In this document: positions 15,724 through 24,657 of the stretch, one piece after another
How the letters are laid out: the number at the start of each line of letters is the position of its first letter
How positions within the stretch are numbered: position 1 is the first letter of the stretch
Assembly: GCF_000211815.1 (NCBI RefSeq)
Contig: NZ_GL890874.1
Location: 92,313 to 156,312 of the forward strand
Direction of reading: 5' to 3'
Origin: Moorena producens 3L
GTDB lineage: Bacteria; Cyanobacteriota; Cyanobacteriia; Cyanobacteriales; Coleofasciculaceae
DNA: 64,000 nt
The notes under the pieces: model-generated
What the model was told of the DNA's origin: nothing
What the model saw: only the letters and a program-made list of their open reading frames with translations
Database searches by the model: none
Program-made: the position numbers and the translations under genes

Positions 15724-16485
15724 ATGAGAATAAATATCCGGCGCTGGCTATCGGTGATTTTAGTAGTGTTAGGTCTGGTAATAGCAGGATGCAGCAACCC
15801 AATGGCAAACTCAACGGAATCATCAACTCCCCAAAACAACCCTACTCCTGCTGAAACCACCAGCAATCCCCAATTCAGCAATTTACCCCGACTAGACAAC
15901 AAAGCTACTGTTGAGCTGAGGGTAAAAGGCTCACCGATTACTATTGAAGTGGATGGAACCAATGCCCCGATTACAGCTGGCAACTTTGTGGATCTGGTTC
16001 AAAAGGGTGTTTATGACGGACTAGTGTTTCACCGAGTGGTAAGGGAACCTCAACCATTTGTTGTCCAAGGTGGTGATCCCCAAGGAAAAAATCCAAAATT
16101 CCCAGTAGAGCTTCTGGGCACAGGGGGGTTCATAGATCCACAAACGAAGGAAACTCGCTACATCCCACTAGAAATTAAGCCGAAGGGGGCAGAGGAACCG
16201 ATATACAGAAAAACCTTTAAGGTAGCCGGAATTAATAGTGATCCTCAGTTGACTCATACTCGTGGTGCTGTTGCCATGGCTCGTTCCCAAATGCCAGACT
16301 CAGCCTCTTCACAGTTTTACTTTGCCCTAGCAGAACTGCCTTTCTTGGATGGGGACTATGCTGTATTTGGCTATGTCACTAAAGGTATGGATGTGGTAAA
16401 CAAAATTCAGCAAGGCGATCGCATTGAATCAGTCAAGGTCATTCAAGGCATCGAAAACCTGAAGAAAGCTGAAGATAAAGAATAA
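15724..16485 (+). CDS. Cyclophilin-type peptidyl-prolyl cis-trans isomerase, lipoprotein
   Basis: A 253-aa protein with a bacterial lipoprotein signal: hydrophobic stretch then lipobox IAGC with Cys23. A Ser/Thr/Pro/Asn-rich linker follows (24-55), then a cyclophilin domain (VELRVKGSPITIEV..., GVYDGLVFHRVV, FVVQGGDPQGKNP, HTRGAVAMARS, SSQFYFALAELPFLDGDYAVFGYV). It should catalyse proline isomerisation in the periplasm or thylakoid lumen, anchored to membrane. The GTG of the ketoacyl synthase gene lies 18 bp downstream, so the two are probably co-transcribed. Confidence 0.92.
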   Translation: MRINIRRWLSVILVVLGLVIAGCSNPMANSTESSTPQNNPTPAETTSNPQFSNLPRLDNKATVELRVKGSPITIEVDGTNAPITAGNFVDLVQKGVYDGLVFHRVVREPQPFVVQGGDPQGKNPKFPVELLGTGGFIDPQTKETRYIPLEIKPKGAEEPIYRKTFKVAGINSDPQLTHTRGAVAMARSQMPDSASSQFYFALAELPFLDGDYAVFGYVTKGMDVVNKIQQGDRIESVKVIQGIENLKKAEDKE

Positions 16486-16503
16486 CGATCTTTCAACGAA
16501 TCC

Positions 16504-17700
16504 GTGCAGGTATGCGTTACTGGGATTGGATTAGTATCTGCTTTAGGCAACCTCAAACCCAGTTGGCAGCATTTGCTAAACGGTGAGTCAGCTATTAGCT
16601 GGTATCAACCCTTCGCCAATTTATCACCTCTACCGTTGGCTATGATTGGTAAGACACCAGCTTCTATTGAACAGCTGACCTACCAGGTTGTAGCAGATGC
16701 TCTTGAAGATGCTAAATTAACCATCCCTCTCAAGGATTGTGGTGTGGTGATTGGTTCCAGTCGTAGCTGTCAGGCGGCTTGGGAGCAACTAGCCCAGGAA
16801 CAGATGACTAGTCAGAGCAAACTCGACACCGAACCAGAGTATAAGCGATTCGATATCTTAAATGAGACCTTAACTCTAGAGCATTGGTTAGATACTCTAC
16901 CCCATCAACCAGCTATTGCTGCTGCCCATTACATCGGTTCCTTTGGGCCAGTCCTAGCACCAATGGCAGCTTGTGCAACAGGAATTTGGGCGATCGCTCA
17001 AGGATTTGAATTGATTCAAACTGGTCAATGCCAACGAGTCATTGCTGGTGCTGTAGAAGCACCAATTACTCCTCTAACCCTAGCCGGATTTACTAAAATG
17101 GGGGCTCTAGCAAAAACTGGTGCTTACCCCTTTGACAAGCAACGTCAAGGCTTGGTGTTGGCAGAGGGAGGTTCTGTCTTGGTATTGGAGTCAGAGGATT
17201 TGGCTCGTCGTCGAGCCGCCCCTATCTATGGAAAATTACTGGGGTTTGGCTTAACCTCGGACGCTTATCATGTCAGTAAACCTAACCCAAATCGACAGAG
17301 TGCGATCGCAGCTATCAAACAATGTCTAGACCGCAGCCACCTATTTCCTAAAAATATTGATTATATCCATACCCACGGTACCGGAACCAAACTTAATGAC
17401 CAGAATGAAGCGGAGCTGATTCAGCAGCTATTTCCCCAAGGGGTGGCAATCAGTTCTACCAAAGGAGCCACCGGTCACACTCTTGGTGCTTCTGGAGCCA
17501 TTGGTACTGCTTTGTGTCTAATCGCTTTAAAACACCAAACCTTACCCCCTTGTATTGGGTTGAGGGAACCGGAATGGGATTTGGATTTCGTAACTATAGC
17601 GCGTCAGTGCCAAGTCAGGCAGGCACTATGTTTTAGCTTTGGTTTCGGGGGGCAAAATGCAGTAACCGCTTTAGGAATACCCAGGAATTGCCGACATTAA
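16504..17700 (+). CDS. Beta-ketoacyl-ACP synthase (FabF-like thiolase-fold)
   Basis: A 398-aa condensing enzyme of the KAS I/II fold. The catalytic triad is visible as C157 (AACATGIWAI), H291 (THGTGTKLND) and H325 (GATGHTLGASG), so it should catalyse decarboxylative Claisen condensation. It is shorter and more divergent than housekeeping FabF and has a QRQGLVLAEG segment typical of the family. It may act in fatty-acid elongation or a specialised lipid. The start is GTG at 16504, in frame with VCVTGIGLVSALG. It follows the cyclophilin gene by 18 bp and precedes purF by 129 bp. Confidence 0.9.
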   Translation: MQVCVTGIGLVSALGNLKPSWQHLLNGESAISWYQPFANLSPLPLAMIGKTPASIEQLTYQVVADALEDAKLTIPLKDCGVVIGSSRSCQAAWEQLAQEQMTSQSKLDTEPEYKRFDILNETLTLEHWLDTLPHQPAIAAAHYIGSFGPVLAPMAACATGIWAIAQGFELIQTGQCQRVIAGAVEAPITPLTLAGFTKMGALAKTGAYPFDKQRQGLVLAEGGSVLVLESEDLARRRAAPIYGKLLGFGLTSDAYHVSKPNPNRQSAIAAIKQCLDRSHLFPKNIDYIHTHGTGTKLNDQNEAELIQQLFPQGVAISSTKGATGHTLGASGAIGTALCLIALKHQTLPPCIGLREPEWDLDFVTIARQCQVRQALCFSFGFGGQNAVTALGIPRNCRH

Positions 17701-17829
17701 CCCACAATAATATCGTATAGGTGATATCGTTAAGGAAACATTAAGTTTAATTAAATATACAAAACCAATCCCCTTGGGATTTAGGTTAAATCGACTTCAT
17801 GCCGCAATTAGGAGCAACCCATAATAGTT

Positions 17830-19320
17830 ATGATGTCCAACCAATCCCTTTCCTCTGACCAATATTGTGATCAGTCCAAGGATGACTATCCCCAGCACTT
17901 GGACAAGCCAGAGGAAGCTTGCGGAGTCTTTGGTATCTATGCACCAGAGCAAGATGTCGCTAAGCTGACTTACTTTGGTCTATTTGCCCTACAGCACCGA
18001 GGTCAGGAATCATCAGGGATTGCTACCTTTGATGACAAGCAGCTCCATGTCTACAAAGATATGGGGCTAGTCTCCCAGGTCTTTAATGAAGAAATTTTGG
18101 ATCAGCTACCTGGTCAGATTGCCGTTGGTCATAACCGCTATTCTACCACTGGTTCTAGCCATATCGCCAATGCTCAACCAGCCGTGGTGGAAACTCCCTT
18201 AGGACCGTTGGCTTTGGCTCATAACGGTAACTTGGTCAACACTATCCAATTACGTGATGATTTACTCAAGCATAACTCTAACTTGATGACCACTACCGAT
18301 TCAGAACTAATCGCCCTAGGGATCGCTGCAGAGGTTAACCATGGCAAAGGGTGGTTGGAGGCAGCAATGAGTGCCTTTCAATCTTGCCAAGGAGCGTTTA
18401 GTTTAGTGATTGGCACACCGGATGGATTAATGGGTGTTCGTGACCCCAATGGCATTCGCCCTCTAGTGATTGGCACCTTAGGTGGCAATTCTGGGGGCTA
18501 CGTCCTGGCATCAGAAACCTGTGGTTTAGATATTATCGGTGCTGACTATCTGCGGGATGTGGAACCGGGAGAATTAGTCTGGATTAATGACGAAGGCATT
18601 GCTTCCTTCGACTGGAGTCAAAAGCCAGAGCGCAAAGTTTGTATCTTTGAGATGATTTACTTTGCTCGCCCTGATAGCATCATGGATGATCAAACTGTGT
18701 TTAGCTATCGGTTACGCCTAGGGCGTCAGCTGGCAAAAGAGTCAACACCAGATGCGGACATGGTGATTGCTGTACCCGATTCCGGTGTCCCGGCAGCTAT
18801 CGGCTTTTCCCGAGAGTCCGGTATTCCTTACGGAGAGGGACTGATTAAAAATCGCTATGTAGGTCGCACCTTTATCCAACCCACTCAGAGTATGCGAGAA
18901 ACTGGCATCCGAATGAAACTTAATCCCCTCAAAGATGTCTTAGTTGGTAAACGAGTGGTACTAGTAGATGACTCCATTGTTCGAGGAAACACCAGCAGCA
19001 AACTTATCAAAGCTTTGCGTGATGCAGGTGTAGCTGAAGTACATATGCGAGTCTCCTCGCCCCCAGTCACTCATCCTTGCTTCTTTGGAATAGACACCGA
19101 TAACCAAGAGCAACTGATTGCCGCCACCAAGTCAGTAGCAGAAATAGCCAATTATATTGGTGTGGATTCCCTCGCTTATCTGAGTTGGGAGGGAATGATG
19201 CTAGCCACAAGGAAAGACTCCAAGAGTTTCTGCTCTGCTTGTTTCACAGGTCATTACCCTGTTCCCCTTTCAGAAGAACTCAAGCGTTCTAAATTGATGC
19301 TGGAAGAGGTACAGGTTTGA
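17830..19320 (+). CDS. purF: Amidophosphoribosyltransferase
   Basis: Catalyses the first committed step of purine synthesis: PRPP plus glutamine to 5-phosphoribosylamine. 496 aa. A propeptide of ~30 residues precedes the catalytic Cys31 (EEACGVFGIYAP), followed by QHRGQESSGIA and NRYSTTGSS of the glutaminase half. The PRTase half has the PRPP loop RVVLVDDSIVRGNTS. Cysteines at VTHPCFFGID and in FCSACFTGHYP match [4Fe-4S] ligands of Bacillus-type enzymes. The first two codons are both ATG, and translation may begin at 17833. No purL is adjacent in this window, unlike in many cyanobacteria. Confidence 0.96.
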   Translation: MMSNQSLSSDQYCDQSKDDYPQHLDKPEEACGVFGIYAPEQDVAKLTYFGLFALQHRGQESSGIATFDDKQLHVYKDMGLVSQVFNEEILDQLPGQIAVGHNRYSTTGSSHIANAQPAVVETPLGPLALAHNGNLVNTIQLRDDLLKHNSNLMTTTDSELIALGIAAEVNHGKGWLEAAMSAFQSCQGAFSLVIGTPDGLMGVRDPNGIRPLVIGTLGGNSGGYVLASETCGLDIIGADYLRDVEPGELVWINDEGIASFDWSQKPERKVCIFEMIYFARPDSIMDDQTVFSYRLRLGRQLAKESTPDADMVIAVPDSGVPAAIGFSRESGIPYGEGLIKNRYVGRTFIQPTQSMRETGIRMKLNPLKDVLVGKRVVLVDDSIVRGNTSSKLIKALRDAGVAEVHMRVSSPPVTHPCFFGIDTDNQEQLIAATKSVAEIANYIGVDSLAYLSWEGMMLATRKDSKSFCSACFTGHYPVPLSEELKRSKLMLEEVQV

Positions 19321-19548
19321 AGGTAAAAGAAAAAAGGTAAAAGGTGGCACCACACCCATAACAGGGTGAATAAATTCTCCCGATCCCTTTGCCTTTTTCC
19401 TGCCCCCCGATCTTTGGGGGGATAAGGGCAGCCTTGATGATACTGTTGGCGGCTTAGTAAATTTATTGAGGTTGCCAAGGCTGATCATCCCCTAAAGTTA
19501 AGAAATTCTACACGAGCTCTGCTAATGCCCACCATTGTTCAATACATA

Positions 19549-19588
19549 GGTTATTATTATCACTGAGTGGTTATTATTATCACTGAGT
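19549..19588. repeat. 20-bp tandem duplication upstream of DUF2839 gene
   Basis: GGTTATTATTATCACTGAGT is repeated twice in perfect tandem, ending 14 bp before the ATG at 19603, so it may alter the leader or promoter of that gene. The rest of 19321-19602 holds a C-rich hairpin near 19395-19430 and no gene. Confidence 0.85.
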
Positions 19589-19602
19589 GATTAAAAACGA
19601 TT

Positions 19603-19815
19603 ATGGGTGAAGCAAAACGCCGGAAAGCAGCACTGGGAGAAGACTACGGGAAAGAAGCCAACATATTTCCATGGCTCCCGATAACTAAAAGTCAGGGTGA
19701 GCAGTTTGTTAAATGGACGACTAGGGGAGCTTGGGCTGGTATTGTCTTTATGATTGTATTCTGGCTAACGGTGAGATTTATAGGACCGGCATTTGGTTGG
19801 TGGCAAGTAAATTAA
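19603..19815 (+). CDS. DUF2839 family cyanobacterial membrane protein
   Basis: A 70-aa protein starting MGEAKRRKAALGEDYGKE, a signature I associate with the cyanobacteria-restricted DUF2839 family. One transmembrane helix spans residues ~43-62 (AWAGIVFMIVFWLTVRFIG) and the C-terminus ends GPAFGWWQVN. Function is unknown. It is probably monocistronic; the leader contains a 20-bp tandem duplication. Confidence 0.85.
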   Translation: MGEAKRRKAALGEDYGKEANIFPWLPITKSQGEQFVKWTTRGAWAGIVFMIVFWLTVRFIGPAFGWWQVN

Positions 19816-20138
19816 CATCTAAGGCTCGCTAATAACACGGAACTATCGGTTGTGCTTGAACCGGTAGTTAGGTTAGTTAAAGAATTTCCATAAACATATA
19901 GAAACTACTAATGTATATCCCTTGACTCATGAAAATTATGACAAGGGAGCCAATTTGCCTTGACCGACAGGTTAATTTTGGGATAGAACAAGGCAAGAGA
20001 TTAAGGAAAAGATTGACAAGAGTCTATTTCTTAGAAAAATCCCCCAATTTTATCCTGATTTATCTTGAAACATGAAGATTAAATTTTTAAGAAAGAATAG
20101 AAGCTCTAAAATCTAGGAGTGGTGTTTGGAGAACAGAA

Positions 20139-20486
20139 GTGTTTATACGACTTGCAGAGGAGCACCGTCAATTTGTCCGAGATTTAGTAATGAATCTACA
20201 GGCGTTGGCAATTGTACTAGAAAACCAAGGCTATTTAGCCTCCTGCTACACCTGTGGTGGGCAGATGAATAGCGCATCGTTTATGGTTAGCTTGGGGGAC
20301 AATCACCTGATTCGATTTTTGGTTTCAGATTACGGGATCACTTGGACTGAAATGCGCGATGACCGAGAGCTGATGAAGTTGGAAGGTGCTGAAGCAATTG
20401 GTCAACTACAAGATCTCGCCAATCTGGTTAAATACCGAATTCGTCCTTCAGAATCTCACCCTGCCCTTAAGTTACCAGTGCCGTGA
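20139..20486 (+). CDS. DUF1815 family cyanobacterial protein
   Basis: A 115-aa soluble protein whose sequence (FIRLAEEHRQFVRDLVMNLQ, CYTCGGQMNSASFMVSLG, RFLVSDYGITWTEMRDDREL) I recognise as the highly conserved cyanobacterial DUF1815 family of unknown function. It contains a CYTCGG motif whose two Cys could bind metal or form a disulfide. The start is GTG at 20139, giving the conserved MFIRLAE N-terminus. It is separated by ~320 bp from its upstream neighbour; the spacer 19816-20138 is AT-rich without recognised repeats. Confidence 0.87.
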   Translation: MFIRLAEEHRQFVRDLVMNLQALAIVLENQGYLASCYTCGGQMNSASFMVSLGDNHLIRFLVSDYGITWTEMRDDRELMKLEGAEAIGQLQDLANLVKYRIRPSESHPALKLPVP

Positions 20487-20759
20487 CCTTAGAACTGAGT
20501 AAGGCAAAACAGGAATCCAACCAGGATTGGTAAACACAGATTCCTAAATACAGATAGATAGCACAGTTTTATCCATATAATCCTGTCCATCTGTGTTTTG
20601 ATCAACATCAACAGCGAAAGGGAAAAATTGATGGCTGGCTAATTGGTGGCTGGCTAATTGAGTGTTGAAGGTTAACTGTTAACTCTCAACACTCAACTTG
20701 AAATACTTCATCCAAAGCAAAAGCCCATAGAGTGCTTTACCAAAGGTTAAGACCGACGG

Positions 20760-20963
20760 CTAAGAGGTAGTACCAAATTGTCTGTCATCAAAGCAGTACA
20801 GGGGGATAATTTGAGCTTTTTCCTGGACAGCTTGATAGAGTGGTTCATGGTCATGGATCCGTAAATCGTTGCGATACCAGATCAGGATAAGTTTTTGATT
20901 CACAGTGGCTGAGGTCGGTTCTGTTTGATTTTGCCAAGATCCACGAAAGCACGAAAATGCCAT
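20760..20963 (-). pseudogene. N-terminal fragment of a cryptochrome-DASH/photolyase gene
   Basis: 67 codons. Residues ~25-67 (LILIWYRNDLRIHDHEPLYQ, then VQEKAQIIPLYCFDDRQFGTTS) match the start of the photolyase antenna-binding domain with its WYRNDLR motif, then a stop follows. Photolyases are ~480-500 aa, so over 400 residues are missing; none is seen downstream toward 20490, where short GGCTGGCTAATTG repeats occur. It is a truncated remnant, not a functional flavoprotein. Confidence 0.75.
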
Positions 20964-20981
20964 TAGGCCGTAGTCCTTATG

Positions 20982-21160
20982 TCATCTGATGGTTAGGGGT
21001 GCTTTTTGAAGTTGCAGATTTTTGTAGTCCGATTGGATGGCATGCTGCAACTGCTGTAGCTGTGCGCTAGTAGTGCATTTTTCCACTTTACCAGCGTCAC
21101 CCTTACGGATCAATTGCTCTACTGTGTCTCGGCGTTCGCGTAGCGTGGCCTAAAGGCCAT
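20982..21160 (-). pseudogene. Remnant coding segment cut by a palindromic repeat
   Basis: One minus-strand frame reads RDTVEQLIRKGDAGKVEKC, then TSAQLQQLQHAIQSDYKNLQ, and ends LTIR with TGA at 20982. It has no start codon: upstream it runs directly into the GTTCGCGTAGCGTGGCC repeat at 21134-21159. A further short frame beyond (21180-21310) reads FRRIKAPKKFPITKRQIA and ends IPESWILKI. These look like remnants of one or two small cyanobacterial proteins. I do not recognise the families. Confidence 0.35.
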
Positions 21161-21312
21161 CGACAAACAGAACATCAGACCAGAGCTAGATTTTGAGAAT
21201 CCATGATTCAGGAATGTCGGTAAGTATGGCAATTTGGCGCTTAGTAATGGGAAACTTCTTAGGCGCTTTGATGCGGCGAAATAAAACAGTGATTAGAGCC
21301 AAGAATTTGGTT

Positions 21313-21543
21313 TTATTGATGATTTGGTTGAGATAGGTGCTTTGTCATAGCGATCGCTGGCACAATGTCATCTACTGTGATGTCGAACATGAGGGTGAAT
21401 CGAGCATCAGGTATTAAGCAGCGCAGTGCTTGTAGATGGGCTTCTGCTTGATTTCGGCGGCGAAAGCGAGGGACAACGATTCCCTGGCATTTAGGCAGAT
21501 GGCGGATGATGCGCCAAGGAAATAGTTCATCTTTATAGCTCAT
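21313..21543 (-). CDS. Hypothetical protein, 76 aa
   Basis: Starts MSYKDELFPWRIIRHLPK at 21543, with AGGAG seven bases upstream; a longer frame to 21603 lacks such a site. The sequence has a basic RFRRRNQAEAHLQALR segment and a FTLMFDITVDD strand. I have an impression of similar small cyanobacterial proteins but cannot name a family. The C-terminal ~15 residues after the conserved-looking FTLMFD region may be frayed, since the neighbouring DNA at 20980-21310 contains broken genes. Function unknown. Confidence 0.5.
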   Translation of the reverse strand: MSYKDELFPWRIIRHLPKCQGIVVPRFRRRNQAEAHLQALRCLIPDARFTLMFDITVDDIVPAIAMTKHLSQPNHQ

Positions 21544-21808
21544 TGATGCACTCCTAATTAATTGCTTGTTGTATTCTAAGAAAAGAAAGTTTTGTAGTCC
21601 CATCTTGATCCAACACAGTGATGGGCGATTTACAGACTTAATTCCACAGACTTAATTCCAATACATGTGTGTAATTATGTTCATTAAGTTATCAAGTGTC
21701 TATGCTTAAAATAAGCTTCTGATCTAACTTTGGTGTGTAGGCGATGAGCCCAAGCAATGAGAAGCACACAGACAAAACAAGGAGAATATAAAATCCGAGT
21801 TAACAAAC

Positions 21809-22164
21809 ATGCTAACGCCAAGCAGCATTAAGAAACTAGACAAATTGGCCAAGAGGTTGAAGAGCAGTCGCAGCGAGTTGGTAGAGCAGTTTGCTAGAAG
21901 TCAAGACAATCCTAGTCTGGTTGCCAGACACAAATGCTGGAGGCGCACACCTATAGGGAATTTAATTCTTAATGGTAAGAGCGCACCTAGGGTATTTTTG
22001 ACTCAGAGATCCAATCAGGTTGGAATCCCACGGCAGAAGCGGAAGTAGATATTAAGGAGCTCGAACGGCTATTAGAGGAGTTGCACAAACGACTTAATGC
22101 TAATTTTGCCAACAATCCGGAAGTCTGCGGTGACCTTAGAAGATCATTAGTGAGATGCATCTAA
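21809..22164 (+). pseudogene. Broken ribbon-helix-helix-like gene with repeat insertion and frameshift
   Basis: The first ~32 codons (LTPSSIKKLDKLAKRLKSSR, then SELVEQFAR) resemble a CopG/RHH N-terminus. At 21951-21988 there is a degenerate copy of the 48-bp palindromic repeat (GGCGCACACC...GGGAATTTAATTCTT...GAGCGCACCT). The original frame ends at 22048. A coding-like segment continues in another frame from 22021 (WNPTAEAEVDIKELERLLEE...) to TAA at 22164, so at least one frameshift is implied. The intact gene was probably a ~100-aa antitoxin-like or regulatory protein. Confidence 0.5.
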
Positions 22165-22301
22165 CGCGATCGCATATCCTTTCCATCATAGATCGTCCCA
22201 GGTCGGCAAAAGATTCCTTAGGTAATCCTGTAGGCATGAACGCTCAACTGGAAAGTGCTAGCGTACAGCATCTTTCAAGTCATTTCATGATACAGTTTTC
22301 C

Positions 22302-23174
22302 ATGAATAAACTCTTCCGATGTCTTGGTGCGCGTTCCCATGGCGAGGGAACCTCGCCGGGGTCGCACCGCTATCTAGGAATTCTTGTCACTCTTATCTTG
22401 AATAGTATCGGGCTACACTCCTGTACCCCTCAAATTAGTCCCTGTCACATTCAAACTCAAGAAGCTCGAAGTATAAGTGTGCAGTCTAATGAGCCTATCT
22501 ATAACGAGATTTTTGGCAATCAAGAATGCTCACCTCAAAAGCTTGTCTTAAGAATTCCTGTAAACTCAATACAAGAAATTCCAGATACCAATAGTTTACT
22601 GAATCATAGATATACTCCCAATATTGTAACCTTATTAACATTTTCTCATCAACCTAAAAGTTTTTATATCAGACGTATTGATAACCATAAGGACGGATGG
22701 GTTTATAAAAAAGCTAGTTGCTTAGCTTGGAAATGGTCTAGGGAAGATGAGCAACAAGTTTTAAATTTAAGTCTGGAGAGAAATCTCCAAATTCGTGACC
22801 CTAAAATTAAAAGTGTTATTTTCATAGTTTCTTTGCCCTTTGAAATCAAAGATGCTCAAACCAATGTTAACCTTCAAGTTTACACCTGGGACTTATTTGA
22901 AGGAATTTATTATTTAAAACTCAAAAATTATCCCAATTTAAAAGAAATATTAAGACAAAAGGAGAGGAGAAGCAGTCAAGCCAGTAATGCATTTCGTGAT
23001 GGGAAAACTGTTAAACATGAAATTCAAAAAGAATTAAACCAGATAGATGATATTGGAGGAATACATCTTAATAATTATTTTGAGTCAATACTGGATGGAG
23101 AATACCTCAAAAAATATACTCCTAGTTCAGAGTATAACTATTGCGAAATACCGGAGGATTTAAAAAAATTATAA
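22302..23174 (+). CDS. Putative lipoprotein with a repeat-encoded insertion in its signal peptide
   Basis: From ATG 22302 the protein reads MNKLFRCLGARS, a repeat-encoded stretch, then a hydrophobic run YLGILVTLILNSIGLHSC ending in a lipobox-like Cys. Removing ~16 residues encoded by the palindromic repeat at 22326-22368 restores a typical lipoprotein signal (MNKLFRC joined to YLGILVTLI). The frame is open back to 22155, but no better signal lies upstream. The mature ~250-aa region has IPVNSIQEIPD, WVYKKASCLAWKW and a charged C-terminus; I recognise no family. A membrane-protein gene follows 147 bp downstream and may be functionally linked. Confidence 0.6.
   Translation: MNKLFRCLGARSHGEGTSPGSHRYLGILVTLILNSIGLHSCTPQISPCHIQTQEARSISVQSNEPIYNEIFGNQECSPQKLVLRIPVNSIQEIPDTNSLLNHRYTPNIVTLLTFSHQPKSFYIRRIDNHKDGWVYKKASCLAWKWSREDEQQVLNLSLERNLQIRDPKIKSVIFIVSLPFEIKDAQTNVNLQVYTWDLFEGIYYLKLKNYPNLKEILRQKERRSSQASNAFRDGKTVKHEIQKELNQIDDIGGIHLNNYFESILDGEYLKKYTPSSEYNYCEIPEDLKKL
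22326..22368. repeat. Palindromic repeat (48-bp family) inside a signal-peptide coding region
   Basis: GGTGCGCGTTCCCATGGCGA ... TCGCCGGGGTCGCACC, the reverse orientation relative to the copy in tnpB. The reading frame continues through it. Confidence 0.75.
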
Positions 23175-23321
23175 CGTTTAGTACTAGTATGAGTTTGGGG
23201 ATTTGGACGACAAATTATAGGTAAAACCAAAGGTATAGGCTCCAAATGCTTCACCGGAAAAGAGTAAACTAACCAGACCCTAGTAGACACTACTCTACTT
23301 AATCAACTGATGTGATGAGAT

Positions 23322-24209
23322 ATGACTGAATTTGAACCAGCAACTACCAAGTCTGAAAACTATATTGAAAAGCCGGAAGATCGTGAAAAGCTTGAAGATT
23401 GGTATCGCAGAGAAAAAAGACTTCAAGTCTTAATAATTTTGATATTGTTAGCACTTTTAATAATTTCTAGTTTTGGACAGTTGGCTCTATTAGATTACTC
23501 GTTTGGGGAAAGACTTGCTCTGTCAAAGGGTGATAAAATATTTGGAATTGAGACTAAGAATTTACTCAGTTTATTGGTAACAGGTGCTTTACCCATAACC
23601 TCCATAGTAGATGGGTCTGGAATTATTAGCAAAAAAATTAAGATACCTTTACCATTAACTAATGGATTATCTATAATTTGGCTGGTGCTCTTAGGAGATA
23701 TATTTTTGAATTTCCAAGCCGTATTAGTCAGCAACGAATCCGGAGCAGTAGATCAGTTAATACCGGTTATTGCTTTTGTTGTAGCCATAATTTTTTCCAC
23801 AGCTTCCCTTTGTCTAAGTAGAGGCATAGTAGCCGCTAGCAAAAAATTCATGGCCGCCAGAAAAAATCTTCAAATCCTAATGGTATATGGGATTAACCCT
23901 ACCCCCTTGTATAAGGATAATGAACAACTTAAGTTAAGAGAAGAGAATCAAGCAGCAACAACAAAGGCTGAACAGGAACGAAAAATAGTTGTAGAAGAAA
24001 TTAATCAACACCAAGAAGCTTTAGAATTGGTAATCAAACTCGACAAAAATAAACTTAAATATCCCAAAATAGAAGCAAATAAAACCACAAAAAGTATCCA
24101 GGCAATTAACCAATTATTGAAAACCAAATTAGAGCGGTTATTTTCCCCTAACCCTAAATGTATTCAAAACAAAAAAAGTATTAATTACGGGGATAAAACT
24201 GCCAAATAA
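23322..24209 (+). CDS. Hypothetical four-span membrane protein with C-terminal coiled coil
   Basis: A 295-aa protein. An acidic N-terminus (~38 aa) is followed by hydrophobic segments at about residues 36-58 (LQVLIILILLALLIISSFG), 84-100, 112-130 (LSIIWLVLLGDIFLNFQAV) and 145-170 (LIPVIAFVVAIIFSTASLCL). A long charged, Gln/Glu/Lys-rich helix (~200-270) is likely a cytoplasmic coiled coil. No family is recognised. It follows the putative lipoprotein gene in the same direction and both are AT-rich compared with nearby housekeeping genes, which suggests an accessory pair. ATG 23322 follows GATGTGATGAGAT; no strong ribosome site is seen. Confidence 0.6.
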   Translation: MTEFEPATTKSENYIEKPEDREKLEDWYRREKRLQVLIILILLALLIISSFGQLALLDYSFGERLALSKGDKIFGIETKNLLSLLVTGALPITSIVDGSGIISKKIKIPLPLTNGLSIIWLVLLGDIFLNFQAVLVSNESGAVDQLIPVIAFVVAIIFSTASLCLSRGIVAASKKFMAARKNLQILMVYGINPTPLYKDNEQLKLREENQAATTKAEQERKIVVEEINQHQEALELVIKLDKNKLKYPKIEANKTTKSIQAINQLLKTKLERLFSPNPKCIQNKKSINYGDKTAK

Positions 24210-24473
24210 AACTATAATAAAAACCGAGTTATTGACGAAAATAAAGTCTTTAAAATAAGCATTAATCTATCAGCATTAAGCGTGGATATGAATCCTAGTA
24301 TGGTAAGCTGTTAGGCATTTTTAATGCCTAACAGTTTAGCCATTTTTTGATAAACCGCTTGCGACCCATAGACGCGAAGCGCGGCTCCGGTGTGCAGTAG
24401 GACGCGAAACCGAAGAGGGTTATATGCTCTGAGGGAACAGGCAAGGGGCAGCCAGAGGTTGGGCAGGTTCTGA

Positions 24474-24657
24474 TATAGCACTACCCATTAAGATGTTTGA
24501 CATTCCATAACTCCGAAACGTAAGTAATCGCTTACTTTTAGGTGCGACCCGTGGCGAATTTAATTCGCCGAACGCGCCCCGCGTCTCCTACGGAGAACGG
24601 AAAGCGCACCTTTGACTTCTGACCCAAGAACCTTGCTGACTTGCGCGTAGCGCTATA
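24474..24657. repeat. MITE type B, copy 2, carrying nested palindromic repeats
   Basis: Reverse-oriented copy with ends TATAGCACTAC and GCGCGTAGCGCTATA. Inside, at 24540-24611, sits a copy of the 48-bp repeat (AGGTGCGACC...GAAAGCGCACCT), itself interrupted after GGCGAATTTAATTCGCC by a further GC-rich palindrome (GAACGCGCCCCGCGT...). Three levels of nesting are visible. Confidence 0.75.
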
